Source: Paraglaciecola sp. 20A4 (GTDB lineage Bacteria; Pseudomonadota; Gammaproteobacteria; Enterobacterales; Alteromonadaceae). From it: a stretch of DNA of 64,000 nucleotides. Shown piece after piece: positions 18,940 to 28,626 of the stretch. The notes under the pieces were generated by a model. It made no database searches. It was not told the origin of the DNA and saw nothing but the letters and a program-made list of their open reading frames with translations. The position numbers and the translations under genes are program-made. The stretch lies in NCBI RefSeq assembly GCF_011378905.1, contig NZ_WTPY01000018.1, forward strand, positions 26,753 to 90,752. Direction: 5' to 3'. The number at the start of each line of letters is the position of its first letter. Position 1 is the stretch's first letter.

Positions 18940-19947
18940 ATGATAGAAGCCGATCGTCTAATTCAACCCACCGCTATTCGCGAAGATGAAATCATCGATC
19001 GTGCTATTCGCCCAAAAATGCTAGCCGATTATACTGGGCAAGATCATGTGTGTGAGCAAATGGATATATTTATTCAGGCGGCACGTAAACGCAGTGACGC
19101 GTTGGATCACTTACTTATATTTGGCCCCCCAGGTTTAGGTAAGACAACGCTAGCCAATATTGTTGCCAATGAAATGGGGGTTAGCATTAAAACCACCTCT
19201 GGGCCGGTACTTGAAAAAGCCGGTGATCTAGCGGCTTTGTTAACCAATCTTGAAGAAAACGATGTGTTGTTTATCGATGAAATTCATCGTCTTAGCCCTG
19301 TTGTTGAAGAGATCCTTTATCCTGCAATGGAGGATTATCAACTGGATATTATGATTGGTGAAGGGCCAGCAGCACGCTCTATCAAGCTCGAGCTACCGCC
19401 TTTTACACTGATCGGTGCGACGACAAGGGCTGGCTCATTAACGTCGCCATTGCGCGACAGATTTGGCATAGTTCAACGCTTAGAGTTTTATAATATTAAA
19501 GATTTGACCCAAATCGTTAAACGCTCAGCGAACTATTTAGCGCTCGATTTAGACGCTGATGGTGCTTTAGAGATAGCGAGACGTTCCAGAGGTACACCGC
19601 GCATCAGTAACCGATTACTGCGTAGAGTGCGAGATTACGCCGAAATTAAGGCTGATGGCATTATTAGCAGTGAAGTTGCCTCAGCAGCACTTGATATGCT
19701 CGATGTAGATAAAGAAGGATTTGACTACATGGATCGAAAATTGCTGGTCACTATAATTGATAAGTTTATGGGCGGACCCGTCGGGCTCGATAACTTAGCG
19801 GCAGCAATTGGTGAGGAGAAAGATACGATTGAAGATGTCATTGAGCCATTTTTAATTCAACAAGGATTTTTACAACGAACGCCCAGAGGACGGATCGTTT
19901 CCCAGCGAGCGTATTTGCATTTTGGCTTTGATTATACCCCTACCTGA
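18940..19947 (+). CDS. ruvB: Holliday junction branch migration helicase RuvB
   Basis: 335 residues. Walker A '[12 protein letters not shown]' near residue 60, Walker B 'LFIDEIHRL' near 110, sensor 'IGATTRAG' near 160, and a C-terminal winged helix ('[22 protein letters not shown]'). It is the AAA+ motor of the RuvABC resolvasome. A 118-bp gap separates it from ruvA, longer than usual, but no terminator is visible there, so the three genes probably share transcripts. Confidence 0.97.
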   Translation: MIEADRLIQPTAIREDEIIDRAIRPKMLADYTGQDHVCEQMDIFIQAARKRSDALDHLLIFGPPGLGKTTLANIVANEMGVSIKTTSGPVLEKAGDLAALLTNLEENDVLFIDEIHRLSPVVEEILYPAMEDYQLDIMIGEGPAARSIKLELPPFTLIGATTRAGSLTSPLRDRFGIVQRLEFYNIKDLTQIVKRSANYLALDLDADGALEIARRSRGTPRISNRLLRRVRDYAEIKADGIISSEVASAALDMLDVDKEGFDYMDRKLLVTIIDKFMGGPVGLDNLAAAIGEEKDTIEDVIEPFLIQQGFLQRTPRGRIVSQRAYLHFGFDYTPT

Positions 19948-20029
19948 TAAGCGTTAATGACCTGCTAATTTTTAGGGCAACCGCTTTGCTCATACTGAGT
20001 GAACAGTAATGAGCTAGTTTTTTTAAGAT

Positions 20030-20171
20030 AAAAAAAAGCCCGCAAAAAATGCGGGCAAAGCAACAAATAAAGTTGAATGGAATAAAATTCCAGGGAACAT
20101 GTCAGTCAACAGGGAGTCAACATCAGCATCTGATTAACAATCGGTTGGAAACGTTTGCTAATCGAGAAAAC
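20030..20171 (-). ncRNA. Predicted small regulatory RNA, family unknown
   Basis: No gene explains this minus-strand unit of about 140 nt. From its 5' end: stem-loop 1 pairs TTGCTAATC with GATTAACAA (plus coordinates 20155-20163 and 20132-20140, one G-U) around a 14-nt C-rich loop. A largely unpaired linker follows with two copies of GTTGACT 11 nt apart and the C-rich motifs CTCCCTG and TTCCCTGG. Next is a TGGAAT/ATTCCA hairpin (20078-20092). A strong terminator ends it: GCCCGC, ATTTTTT loop, GCGGGC, eight T's (20056-20030). The C-rich motifs are complementary to Shine-Dalgarno sequences, as in Hfq-dependent sRNAs. I do not recognise the family. An open reading frame with ribosome site is not seen in it. 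Confidence 0.7.
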
Positions 20172-20177
20172 AAGATC

Positions 20178-20205
20178 ATTATAGCCCTGAGAACAAAATC
20201 TACAA
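20178..20205 (-). promoter_or_regulatory. Sigma-70 promoter of the predicted sRNA
   Basis: On the minus strand, a perfect -10 TATAAT (20183-20178) with a -35-like TTGTAG 16 bp upstream (20205-20200). A start near 20171 would give a transcript ending at the terminator at 20030. Confidence 0.68.
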
Positions 20206-20580
20206 TTGAGAAAAATTACTAGCCTGACATTAGAAAAACTAATGGAAGCTATATTTCATTTACTTGTATATAAGTTGTTAATAGCCTCTATGTTTTTTAT
20301 TTTCTTTATAAAACAAAGATTTATTTAATTAGCCTGTTATTTAACCTATTATATTTTTTGTTACATATTTCGTTGAGCTATGTATTTGTGCAAAAATTTT
20401 GAATATCTATGCAGTTATCGAATTTGAATGAAGAGAGTTACCCATGCTAATGTCTAATATTGTGTTTTAAATCATTGAATTTAAATATATTATTTTTGAT
20501 TGGGCGGGGTTTGTTTATTGTTCATTGTGCATATATATGCGATACAAGTAGAACACGTTTAAATATCTTGGAATAAAGCC
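20206..20580. other. AT-rich intergenic region upstream of the tol-pal operon
   Basis: About 375 bp, very AT-rich, between the predicted sRNA promoter and ybgC. It must hold the tol-pal promoter, but I cannot choose one with confidence. No hairpin or coding sequence stands out. Confidence 0.5.
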
Positions 20581-21000
20581 ATGGCAGAAGATAAGTTAGC
20601 TATATTTGAGCATCAAATTAGGGTGTATTATGAAGATACTGATGCGGGAGGGATCGTTTATTACGCCAACTATTTAAAATTTCTTGAGCGTGCCAGAACT
20701 GAGTGGTTGCGTGCGTTAGGTATAGAGCAAGATGAGTTATTGGAACGATCCGTTGGTTTTGTCGTCAAACGTGTCGAAATGGATAATCATGCCCCAGCAA
20801 GGTTTAATGAACTATTGAGAATTCAAAGCGAAATAGTAGAATTAAAGCGTGCTAGTTTGATGTTCAAGCAAACAATAGTCAGTCCAAGTGGTCAACGCTT
20901 GGTCAGTGCATTAATCAGAGTGGCTTGTGTGGATCTTCGAGCAATGAAGCCACTGGCCATTCCGGCATTTATTTTAGAGGAATTTACGCGTGTCGTCTGA
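20581..21000 (+). CDS. ybgC: Tol-Pal-associated acyl-CoA thioesterase YbgC
   Basis: 139 residues, hotdog fold. '[30 protein letters not shown]' contains the 4HBT active-site Asp (D of TDAGG, about residue 18) and adjacent conserved residues. YbgC hydrolyses short-chain acyl-CoA and associates with the Tol-Pal genes, probably in lipid metabolism at the inner face of the membrane. First gene of the operon; its 3' end overlaps tolQ by 11 bp. Confidence 0.95.
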   Translation: MAEDKLAIFEHQIRVYYEDTDAGGIVYYANYLKFLERARTEWLRALGIEQDELLERSVGFVVKRVEMDNHAPARFNELLRIQSEIVELKRASLMFKQTIVSPSGQRLVSALIRVACVDLRAMKPLAIPAFILEEFTRVV

Positions 21001-21703
21001 GTTATCAATATTTGGTTTATTTTGGCAAGCTAGCTTGTTAGTACAGTTAGTGATGTTGTTGTTATTAGGGGCGTCGGTCGCATCTTGGACATTTATTTTT
21101 CAACGTTCACAGGCGCTCAGGCGTGCTAAAAGCGAAATGAAAAAATTCGAAGATAAATTTTGGTCAGGGGTCGATCTCAATAGACTCTATCAAGAATTAG
21201 TTGCTCGACAGTCAGTACAAGGTATGGCGAGTCTATTTTGTGCCGGATTTAAAGAATTTGTTCGTCAGCGAAAATCGTCGTCAACACCACCAGAAGCTGT
21301 AATGGATGGAACTTATAGAGCCATGCGGGTTTCTCTTTCTCGTGAAGTTGATGAACTTGAAAGCCGCCTGCCATTTTTAGCGACCGTTGGTTCAATCAGT
21401 CCTTATATTGGTTTGTTCGGTACAGTTTGGGGGATCATGAATGCATTTATTGCCTTAGGTGAAGTGCAGCAGGCAACGCTAGCCATGGTGGCCCCTGGTA
21501 TCGCGGAAGCATTGATCGCGACTGCGATGGGTCTATTTGCCGCAATTCCAGCTGTTATAGCTTATAACCGATTTAGCCATCAGGTGGAGAAACTAGAGAA
21601 CAATTACGGTAACTTTATGGAAGAGTTTTCTAGTATATTGCAACGTCAGGCGTCAGTAGCAAAATCTGAATCGTCTATGTCTAGCGGACAACCCCAAGGG
21701 TAA
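20990..21703 (+). CDS. tolQ: Tol-Pal system protein TolQ
   Basis: 237 residues, GTG start inside the ybgC 3' end. Three membrane segments: about residues 12-35, 130-152 and 163-190, with the conserved '[24 protein letters not shown]' and '[24 protein letters not shown]' blocks. With TolR it forms the proton-driven motor that energises TolA and keeps the outer membrane drawn in at division. Confidence 0.97.
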   Translation: MSSELSIFGLFWQASLLVQLVMLLLLGASVASWTFIFQRSQALRRAKSEMKKFEDKFWSGVDLNRLYQELVARQSVQGMASLFCAGFKEFVRQRKSSSTPPEAVMDGTYRAMRVSLSREVDELESRLPFLATVGSISPYIGLFGTVWGIMNAFIALGEVQQATLAMVAPGIAEALIATAMGLFAAIPAVIAYNRFSHQVEKLENNYGNFMEEFSSILQRQASVAKSESSMSSGQPQG

Positions 21704-21716
21704 ACAGGCTTCTATT

Positions 21717-22139
21717 ATGTATGTAAGAAAACGCCGTCGTCCGGTCTCAGAAATCAACGTTGTGCCTTATATCGATGTGATGCTAGTGCTGCTGATCATT
21801 TTCATGGTAACAGCACCACTTGTAACCCAAGGTGTTAAGGTCGATTTGCCCAAAGCACAAGCACAACCATTGCAGGATGATAGCAAGCCACCGTTGATTG
21901 CTTCAGTCGATGCAGAGGGTAACTACTACCTCAATATCGCTGAAGATCAGGACTTGGCGATGTCTGCAGTAGATGTTGCAACATTAGTGGCTGCGCAACT
22001 ACGCATCGAGCCTGATACTCCGGTTGTGGTTAAAGGTGATGGGGCAGTGCCTTATAGTAATATCGTGCAATTGATGGTCTTGTTACAAAGAGCTGGCGCG
22101 CCGTCGGTCGGTCTGATGACTGACCCACCTGAGAATTAG
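21717..22139 (+). CDS. tolR: Tol-Pal system protein TolR
   Basis: 140 residues. One N-terminal membrane segment with the proton-carrying Asp in 'VPYIDVMLVLLIIFMVTAPL' (about residue 23), then a periplasmic domain ending '...GAPSVGLMTDPPEN'. It is the ExbD-type partner of TolQ; 13 bp after tolQ. Confidence 0.97.
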   Translation: MYVRKRRRPVSEINVVPYIDVMLVLLIIFMVTAPLVTQGVKVDLPKAQAQPLQDDSKPPLIASVDAEGNYYLNIAEDQDLAMSAVDVATLVAAQLRIEPDTPVVVKGDGAVPYSNIVQLMVLLQRAGAPSVGLMTDPPEN

Positions 22140-22152
22140 GCATTAAACGAAG

Positions 22153-23046
22153 ATGAAAAAAATGCCAGTACCACTGATCAAATCTGTGAGTTTGCACTTG
22201 GCTTTTGGCGTGCTTATCTTTGCTGGTATGGATTTCAAGTTGCCACAAGAAAGTACTGATGTGGCTGAGGCTCAACCTATTATTGATGCAGTTGCCGTGG
22301 ATACAAAAGCGGTTGATGATCAGGTTAAGCGAATTGAAGATAAAAAAAAGCAACAGCAAAAAGCTGAGGAAGATCGCACTGCCGATTTAGAGCGCCGTGC
22401 CCGTGAGGCAGAGCGTAAGCGTAAACAGCAAGAACAAGAAGCAATTGATATTGAACAGCGCACTAAGCGTCAACGTGAAGAGCGAAAGCAAGCAGAACAA
22501 GCTGCGATTTCTGCTCGTAAAAAGCAACAGCTAGAAACAGCCAAAGCTAACGCGGCTGAAGCTGAACGTAAGCGCAAAGAGTTAGAACGGAAAAAAGCTG
22601 AAGAACTGGCCAAAAAAGCTAAAGAGACTCGTGAAAGAGAAGAAAAAGCCTTGAAAGAGGCCCAGCGTAAAAAAGCTGAAGCAGCTGATAAGGCTCGTCA
22701 AGAAAGAGCGTTACAAGATCAGCTTGAAGCTGAACAAGCTGTGCGTCAGCAACGACGAAGCAAGCAAGTGTTGACAGAAGTACAGAAATACCAGGCTTTG
22801 ATTCATCAAGCCATTCAGCGGCAGTTGATAGTCGATAACTCAATGAAGGGAAAGTCCTGTCAATTGAATATTCGTTTGGCATCGTCTGGGTTAGTTATTC
22901 AGGTGAAAGAATTAAGAGGAGATCCTATTTTATGCCGAGCTGCTAAATCTGCTGTCTTTAAAGCAGGTAGCCTTCCGGTATCCAAGGAAGCTGATGTGTA
23001 TGAAAAACTTCGAGATATTAATTTAACTGTAGAGCCCGAATTATAA
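22153..23046 (+). CDS. tolA: Tol-Pal system protein TolA
   Basis: 297 residues. N-terminal membrane anchor (about residues 8-25, with the '[15 protein letters not shown]' SHLS-like region that contacts TolQR). A long highly charged Lys/Glu/Ala helix follows (about 50-210), then a compact C-terminal domain ('[22 protein letters not shown]' to the end) with two Cys. TolA spans the periplasm and contacts TolB/Pal. Its stop overlaps the tolB start (TAATG). Confidence 0.95.
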   Translation: MKKMPVPLIKSVSLHLAFGVLIFAGMDFKLPQESTDVAEAQPIIDAVAVDTKAVDDQVKRIEDKKKQQQKAEEDRTADLERRAREAERKRKQQEQEAIDIEQRTKRQREERKQAEQAAISARKKQQLETAKANAAEAERKRKELERKKAEELAKKAKETREREEKALKEAQRKKAEAADKARQERALQDQLEAEQAVRQQRRSKQVLTEVQKYQALIHQAIQRQLIVDNSMKGKSCQLNIRLASSGLVIQVKELRGDPILCRAAKSAVFKAGSLPVSKEADVYEKLRDINLTVEPEL

Positions 23047-24401
23047 TGACAAGATTTACCCGAATTATTACTTTATTAGCCGTTTTGTTGAGTGCATCTT
23101 CCCACGCTAGTTTAGAGATTGTGATCACAGAAGGCACGGATTCTGCTCGTCCTGTTGCGGTTGTTCCGTTCAAATGGAATGGTCCAGGTAAGATGCCTGA
23201 ACTGTTATCTGAGATCATCAGTGGGGATTTACTACGTAGCGGTAAATTCAACCCCATTGATATCTCTAGCATGCCTGCTCAGCCACACAGCGATGCTGGA
23301 TTAGATTATAGTGCTTGGGCTGCGACTGGCGCCGAAGCAATTTTAGTTGGCTCGGTCACACCTGAAGGGCCCGACAAATATCGCGTTAGCTTTACCCTGG
23401 TAGATGCTATTCGTGGACAAATTACCGGTGGTAAGGCGCAGGCGTTAAGCGGTGGAAAGCTTACGAATAGTAATGATCATATATTAGATAGTCGCCAAAC
23501 TGTTATTACTGGTCAAGGGTTTCGGCAGTACGCCCATCGTATAAGTGATGTGGTGTATGAAAAGCTAACGGGCGAGAAGGGCGCGTTTATGACGCGTATT
23601 GCTTATGTCGTGGTGCGTGATCGCAAAACGACGGAGTTTCCTTATCAACTTGTAGTGGCAGATTATGATGGCGTAAATGAAACTATGCTGCTGCGCTCAA
23701 AAGAGCCGCTAATGTCACCGTCTTGGTCCCCTGATGGAACCAGACTGGCTTATGTGACGTTCGAAAATAAACGGTCACAAATATATATTCAAGATTTGTA
23801 TACTATGAGTCGCACACAAATGACGGATTTTCCCGGCATTAACAGTGCGCCTATATTTTCGCCAGATGGTAAAAAGTTGGCCATGGTACTTTCTAAAGAC
23901 GGTAACCCAGAAATCTATGTGATGGATCTGGCATCAAAACGTTTAGAACGCATCACTCGTAACCGTGCAATTGACACTGAACCGAGCTGGACTCCAGACG
24001 GAAAGAGCTTGATATTTAGTTCTGAACGGGGTGGTAAACCACAAATATATCGCGTAGATTTAGCGTCTAACAGTGTTAGAAGACTGACGTTTGAAGGCGA
24101 TATGAACCTAGGGGGAACTATTACCCCAGACGGTAGTCGCATGGTGATGGTTAACCGTACCAGAGGTAATTATCATATTGCAGCCCAAGATTTAAATGAC
24201 GGTAATATACAGGTATTGACCAAAACCTATTTGGATGAATCTCCGAGTATTGCACCTAATGGAAGTATGATTATTTACAGTACGTTACATCAAGGCAAAC
24301 AAGTTTTATCCTTGGTTTCTTTAGATGGTCGCTTTAAAGCACGTTTACCGGCTTCTGATGGCCAGGTGAAGTCGCCTAGCTGGTCACCATTTTTGTTGTA
24401 A
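23046..24401 (+). CDS. tolB: Tol-Pal system beta-propeller protein TolB
   Basis: 451 residues. Signal peptide (residues 1-20, ending 'ASSHAS'), an N-terminal alpha/beta domain, then six-bladed propeller repeats visible as '[17 protein letters not shown]', '[16 protein letters not shown]', '[16 protein letters not shown]', and so on. It acts in the periplasm between TolA and Pal. Confidence 0.97.
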   Translation: MTRFTRIITLLAVLLSASSHASLEIVITEGTDSARPVAVVPFKWNGPGKMPELLSEIISGDLLRSGKFNPIDISSMPAQPHSDAGLDYSAWAATGAEAILVGSVTPEGPDKYRVSFTLVDAIRGQITGGKAQALSGGKLTNSNDHILDSRQTVITGQGFRQYAHRISDVVYEKLTGEKGAFMTRIAYVVVRDRKTTEFPYQLVVADYDGVNETMLLRSKEPLMSPSWSPDGTRLAYVTFENKRSQIYIQDLYTMSRTQMTDFPGINSAPIFSPDGKKLAMVLSKDGNPEIYVMDLASKRLERITRNRAIDTEPSWTPDGKSLIFSSERGGKPQIYRVDLASNSVRRLTFEGDMNLGGTITPDGSRMVMVNRTRGNYHIAAQDLNDGNIQVLTKTYLDESPSIAPNGSMIIYSTLHQGKQVLSLVSLDGRFKARLPASDGQVKSPSWSPFLL

Positions 24402-24450
24402 CTTATTTCACAAGCAATTTATAACTTTGATAATAATAAGGATTTAGAAA

Positions 24451-25008
24451 ATGCAACTTAACAAAATATTCAAAGGCATCACACTTGCACTACCAATCGT
24501 AACAATGGTTGCTTGTTCATCTGGACCTAGCGAAGAAGAACTGGCAGCAGAAAGTAACCGAGTTGCTGCTGCTCAATCTGAAGCTGACCGTCTAGCTGAA
24601 GAGGAAAAAGTGCAAGCTGGCAATATTATGCCAATGCTATCCCCTGAAGAAGTCATGCAGAAAGAAAAAAGTGCATTGATGGAAGATCAGGTTGTTTATT
24701 TTGATTTTGACCGCTCTAGCGTAAGCTCAAAATATTATTCTTTGCTTGACCAACACGCTGCATTCTTGGTGAAAAATCCACAACAGTCTATTGTTGTTGA
24801 AGGGCATTGTGATAGCCGAGGAACACCAGAATATAATATTGCTTTAGGTGAGCGTCGCGCCAAATCTGTAGAAACATATTTAATGAATGCGGGTGTAAGT
24901 GCATCACAACTTTCAGTTGTTTCCTATGGAGAAGAAAAGCCAATCAATACTTCAGGCACTGACGCAGCCTTTACTGAAAATCGTCGCGGTGTTTTGGTTT
25001 ATCAATAA
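24451..25008 (+). CDS. pal: Peptidoglycan-associated lipoprotein Pal
   Basis: 185 residues. Lipoprotein signal with 'TMVACSSG' (Cys at about residue 22), a flexible Glu/Ala-rich linker and an OmpA-like domain with the peptidoglycan-binding signature 'VVEGHCDSRGTPEYNIALGERRA'. It links the outer membrane to peptidoglycan. It lies 49 bp after tolB and 11 bp before cpoB. Confidence 0.97.
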   Translation: MQLNKIFKGITLALPIVTMVACSSGPSEEELAAESNRVAAAQSEADRLAEEEKVQAGNIMPMLSPEEVMQKEKSALMEDQVVYFDFDRSSVSSKYYSLLDQHAAFLVKNPQQSIVVEGHCDSRGTPEYNIALGERRAKSVETYLMNAGVSASQLSVVSYGEEKPINTSGTDAAFTENRRGVLVYQ

Positions 25009-25019
25009 AAGTTGGACTT

Positions 25020-25775
25020 ATGAATAAACGCATTATTGCGCTTACTCTCTCAGCGATATTTGGGGCCGCAGTTAATGCGGCTCCTGCGCCTGTTGCAGAC
25101 GTAAGCAGTGGCAGTACAGAGTCACGTTTAACCACATTGGAACGTATTTTCAATACCCGTACTGATCAACAACATCGAATTCAAGAGCAGCTTGATTTGC
25201 TTCAGAATGATGTAAATGAACTAAGAGGTAATATTGAAAAGCACAATTATCAGCTAGAGCGCATCCTGGAACGTCAGAGAGAGCTCTATTTAGAAATTGA
25301 TAAGCGTATAGCTGCAGTGATGACACAACCCTCTTCTGGGGGCTCTGAGTCGCCTTCTCAGAGTGATGTTACAAGTCAGTCATCGCATCAGACAACCTTA
25401 AGTGAAGATCAAGCCTACGACAAAGCAGTGAATCTTATTCTCAAAGATAAACTGTATGATGATGCAATACCTGAGTTTCAATCTTTTTTACAAAAATTCC
25501 CTAATTCCAGTTATGCGTCAAATGCACATTATTGGTTAGGGCAATTATTGTTCAATAAACAAGATTGGTCAGCAGCTGCTTCGCAGTTCGAAACCCTGAT
25601 TAATTCTTTTCCGGATTCGTCGAAGCGTGCAGATGCGATGTTAAAGTTAGGAATATGCGAGCAAGAGCGCTCAAATATTGCGCGGTCAGTCGAGTTATGG
25701 AAAAAAGTTGTTGCTGAATATCCAACTTCTTCGGCTAGAAAACTGGCAGAAATAAAATTAAAAGCAGTAAATTAA
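25020..25775 (+). CDS. cpoB: Cell division coordinator CpoB
   Basis: 251 residues. Signal peptide ending 'AAVNAAPAP', then a coiled coil (about residues 38-100) that trimerises, a Ser-rich linker, and three TPR repeats ('AYDKAVNLILKDKLYDDAIPEFQSFLQKFPNSSYASNAHYWLGQLLFNKQDW...'). In the periplasm it couples PBP1B activity to Tol during division. It is the last gene of the operon; no strong terminator follows before the tRNA promoter. Confidence 0.94.
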   Translation: MNKRIIALTLSAIFGAAVNAAPAPVADVSSGSTESRLTTLERIFNTRTDQQHRIQEQLDLLQNDVNELRGNIEKHNYQLERILERQRELYLEIDKRIAAVMTQPSSGGSESPSQSDVTSQSSHQTTLSEDQAYDKAVNLILKDKLYDDAIPEFQSFLQKFPNSSYASNAHYWLGQLLFNKQDWSAAASQFETLINSFPDSSKRADAMLKLGICEQERSNIARSVELWKKVVAEYPTSSARKLAEIKLKAVN

Positions 25776-25901
25776 TTAGTCGGTCGGTATATTTTATTAA
25801 AGTTTGAGCTTCAAATAGTTCAAAAAACAACCTTGTAAACTGGGATTTGTATGCTTTTTCGGCAAACGATACGATTTATGAAAATAAAGCTAAATTTAAG
25901 G

Positions 25902-25929
25902 TTGCATGAAGTTTCGAATTCAGTATTAT
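25902..25929 (+). promoter_or_regulatory. Promoter of the tRNA-Lys pair
   Basis: -35 TTGCAT (25902-25907), 16-bp spacer, -10 TATTAT (25924-25929), followed by a GC-rich discriminator (TGCCGCC), a feature of stringently controlled stable-RNA promoters. The first tRNA begins 86 bp downstream. Confidence 0.65.
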
Positions 25930-26015
25930 ATGCCGCCTCGTTGCAGTGAGGCGAGACGCAAAGCAAGAAAGGAATTAATTCCAAATAATTGATTTGCAGT
26001 AAGATTTAATTAGAT

Positions 26016-26091
26016 GGGTCGTTAGCTCAGTTGGTAGAGCAGTTGACTTTTAATCAATTGGTCGCTGGTTCGAATCCAGCACGACCCACCA
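26016..26091 (+). tRNA. tRNA-Lys (TTT)
   Basis: 76 nt with encoded CCA. The acceptor stem GGGTCGT pairs with ACGACCC. The anticodon loop CTTTTAA carries TTT, and the T arm has TTCGAAT. The sequence is nearly identical to enterobacterial tRNA-Lys. In E. coli too, lysT follows the tol-pal-cpoB genes, so the gene order is conserved. Confidence 0.98.
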
Positions 26092-26126
26092 ATTAAATCA
26101 AAGTAGTTATAGCGTTACAATTAGAT

Positions 26127-26202
26127 GGGTCGTTAGCTCAGTTGGTAGAGCAGTTGACTTTTAATCAATTGGTCGCTGGTTCGAATCCAGCACGACCCAC
26201 CA
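26127..26202 (+). tRNA. tRNA-Lys (TTT), second identical copy
   Basis: Base-for-base the same as the copy at 26016-26091, including the preceding AATTAGAT, 35 bp downstream. It is a tandem duplication, probably processed from one transcript. Confidence 0.98.
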
Positions 26203-26618
26203 TCTATTTTTAGTTAGTATCCAAGTACAAGTTATCTTAAATATTCTGAATAAATTCATACCTCTTCCATAACACTTTTCATTTTTAATTTAAATTCCAA
26301 CTTCATTATTTGCTATCTCATTGCACATTTTTGTTTATGCAGCGAAATACTAATATTTACTATTTTATTGACTAGCTCTTCTACGGACTATCGATATTGA
26401 TTACCTGCATGTATAACGTATTGAAATTATTTGTGTGAGGGTAATTCACCTACCTCAAAAAATACTCAATATGGGTTAATTCTTTCATGGAATTAAATTT
26501 ACCATAGCGCTATCCTTTTATTTTTCTATTTACGGCTCAGTATTTACTTTTAACCTTGAATACTGGGAATGCGATGGATTACACTAAATTCATAATTTAG
26601 TTAAGGATATGTGTGCGT
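26203..26618. other. Intergenic region after the tRNA pair
   Basis: 416 bp, AT-rich, no gene or clear terminator. AAGGA at 26603-26607 is the ribosome site of the next gene. Confidence 0.5.
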
Positions 26619-27464
26619 ATGAATGCTCTTGAGTATGCAGAAAAAGCAGGTGACCTATTTGTCTTACCAGATTCTGTCACAAAAATTAAGCAGCTCATTG
26701 ATGATGGCAGTGCATCGATAAACGAAGTCGCAGAGGTGATTAATCATGATCCTGCCATCGCGGCACAAATCCTGAAAATTGCTAACAGTGCCCTATATAA
26801 GTTTCCCGCAGTGATCACGACGGTGAATAAAGCGATTCAAATCATAGGAACAGACTCAGTATACGATTTAGTGCTCGCCTACGGCATCTCACACGCTTTT
26901 AAGGACATGAATGATAGTGACATTGATTTCACTGTCTTTTGGGAGCTAGGTGTGAGCTGCGGCTTGCTAGCTAAATACTTAGCGCAAGAAACGGCCGCTA
27001 AAAATCCTGACAAATTGTTTGTGTGTGGTTTATTACATAACATCGGTGAGTTGGCTATTTTACAACTATCGCCTGATCTAGCTGAAAAATGTAGCGCTTT
27101 CAGTGTGGAAAAATGTCCAGTCACGCTGCAGTCTGAGCATCTTGGCTTTACCTACGCAGAAATAAGTGCTGAGCTTTTAAAATTGTGGGGGATCCCAAGT
27201 GAAATATACGGACCTATTGCTCACCAACACGCCGCTTTACACAAGCCACAAAGTCATGAGGAAAAGGTGTTGCAGCTTGCGGCAAACTTAGCCTTAAATA
27301 ATGTATATGGTGAAATTTACAGCCGTTTGGATAACATTAATCCAGCACAATATGAAATCTTAAATCTAGATTTAGATGACTTAGATGCTGCATTAGACTT
27401 TACTAATATGCAGTTAATTAGCACATTAGCGATTTTTAGCCCGTCGACATTTAGTATTTACTAG
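26619..27464 (+). CDS. HDOD domain signalling protein
   Basis: About 281 residues. The HDOD domain covers about residues 10-205: 'LPDSVTKIKQLIDDGSASINEVAEVINHDPAIAAQILKIANSALY' is typical, as are 'GTDSVYDLVLAYGI' and the HD-like 'FVCGLLHNIGELAI', where HN replaces the catalytic HD. HDOD proteins are non-catalytic relatives of HD phosphodiesterases that act as output or scaffold modules in signalling, often in motility or c-di-GMP networks. The GTG at 26613 is an alternative start two codons upstream; AAGGA lies 5 bp from GTG and 11 bp from ATG. Monocistronic, converging with the thioesterase gene. Confidence 0.85.
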   Translation: MNALEYAEKAGDLFVLPDSVTKIKQLIDDGSASINEVAEVINHDPAIAAQILKIANSALYKFPAVITTVNKAIQIIGTDSVYDLVLAYGISHAFKDMNDSDIDFTVFWELGVSCGLLAKYLAQETAAKNPDKLFVCGLLHNIGELAILQLSPDLAEKCSAFSVEKCPVTLQSEHLGFTYAEISAELLKLWGIPSEIYGPIAHQHAALHKPQSHEEKVLQLAANLALNNVYGEIYSRLDNINPAQYEILNLDLDDLDAALDFTNMQLISTLAIFSPSTFSIY

Positions 27465-27514
27465 CGAGAAAATAGAATATTTCTTAGGGAGCAAAATTAT
27501 TTTTGCTAAAGTGT

Positions 27515-27550
27515 TTAACGTTAGTGCGCGTTTATACGCCCTAACGTTAA
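27515..27550. terminator. Long hairpin between convergent HDOD and thioesterase genes
   Basis: TTAACGTTAG (27515-27524) and CTAACGTTAA (27541-27550) form a perfect 10-bp stem, extended by GCG/CGC near the loop. It lies 51 bp after the HDOD stop and 11 bp after the thioesterase stop. No T-run follows, so it may be a bidirectional transcription barrier or RNA 3'-end structure rather than a classic terminator. Confidence 0.6.
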
Positions 27551-27560
27551 CTAACAAGCG

Positions 27561-28373
27561 TTAGTCGAATACCGCTATCGTCTGACGACTGATTGCTATC
27601 AATTGGCCTTTTGAATCCCAAATATTAGCCTCCGTTTGTGCATAACCATCAGCTGCTTGGCGGGTCCGCACCTGATACGCGAACCATTCTTGAGGGGAGA
27701 ATGCATAATGAGGATAAACAAACTCTATATTCCAGCTCATTGTACTGGCTGGCGCAGGCCAATTAAGCATTTGCAAAGTGGTCGGTGGCCAACCATCTAT
27801 TAGGGCAATCAAATGGGCATCTGTTAGTGCCTTAGGGGGTTTAGTAAAACGCATCCAACCATCGATTTTACTTTCTTTGCTGCCGGTAAATGGTAATCCA
27901 CCTCCTTGGCGCGCTAAATCAATATGACGTAAAAATTTTGGAGTGATTTTTGGGATTTGCGGTAAAAAATCAGCTTTGGTTGGCGCTCGCATTGTATGTC
28001 GGTCAGTATTAGGAACGTCAATTTTAGAATCTCGGGACACGCCAAAAGCGGCTTGAACCATGACACACACATTTCCGTCCTGAATTGCCTTACCGATTAC
28101 TTGTGTCACGTTTTTACCTTGGCGTAAAACCTCCACCTCGATATCGTAAGGTGCTTCGGTTATTACCGGACCAACAAAATTACAGGCAAAAGAACGCAGT
28201 AATCTGTCGTTACTCACCTTCTCGCGTATAGCACTGTAAACCAACGCACCCGTAAGTCCGCCGTACGCTGTTCGTCCCTGGGCCCATTCTTTAGGAATAC
28301 TCAGTTGAGGTCTGTCATGCTCTTCGCTATTAATATAAAGATTCGTAGCGTCGATAAGGTCATCAATATGCAT
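27561..28373 (-). CDS. Acyl-CoA thioesterase, double-hotdog (TesB-like) family
   Basis: 270 residues from the ATG at 28373, with AGGA just upstream; the GTG at 28385 is an alternative. 'WAQGRTAYGGLTGALVYSAIRE' matches the N-terminal block of TesB-like thioesterases in the 4HBT_3 group, and 'SMSWNIEFVYPH'-like residues mark the second hotdog. The family hydrolyses acyl-CoA in the cytoplasm. Substrate length is not readable from sequence. Confidence 0.82.
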   Translation of the reverse strand: MHIDDLIDATNLYINSEEHDRPQLSIPKEWAQGRTAYGGLTGALVYSAIREKVSNDRLLRSFACNFVGPVITEAPYDIEVEVLRQGKNVTQVIGKAIQDGNVCVMVQAAFGVSRDSKIDVPNTDRHTMRAPTKADFLPQIPKITPKFLRHIDLARQGGGLPFTGSKESKIDGWMRFTKPPKALTDAHLIALIDGWPPTTLQMLNWPAPASTMSWNIEFVYPHYAFSPQEWFAYQVRTRQAADGYAQTEANIWDSKGQLIAISRQTIAVFD

Positions 28374-28626
28374 AAATCCTATCACTCATGTAGGGTCTGT
28401 AATTAAACAGAGCTGGTCGGATGTGTTTAGGTTATTCTATCACGCAAAAATTCTAACACTGTATGTATTCAAGTGAATAATTTGTCCCTGTTATTTGTGT
28501 ATATAAGTACTTGTTATGTTTACATTTAGTTTACGATTTTATCACAAAGTTATTGTTATTTAGACACTGACAAGATTAGTATGGGGTTCGCGAACATAGA
28601 AAATAGTTACATTTGCGGGAGCATAA

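Noticed and set aside
20031..20056. Hairpin read as the ruvB terminator
   Set aside because: The T-run is on the minus strand (A's precede the stem on the plus strand), so it ends a minus-strand transcript, not ruvB.
22300..22780. Lys/Glu/Ala-rich repetitive region as a satellite repeat
   Set aside because: It is the helical middle domain of TolA, expected to be of low complexity.
26016..26202. Direct repeat of about 84 bp that could look like a repeat array
   Set aside because: It is two identical tRNA-Lys genes with the same leader; only two copies and no spacer pattern of a CRISPR.
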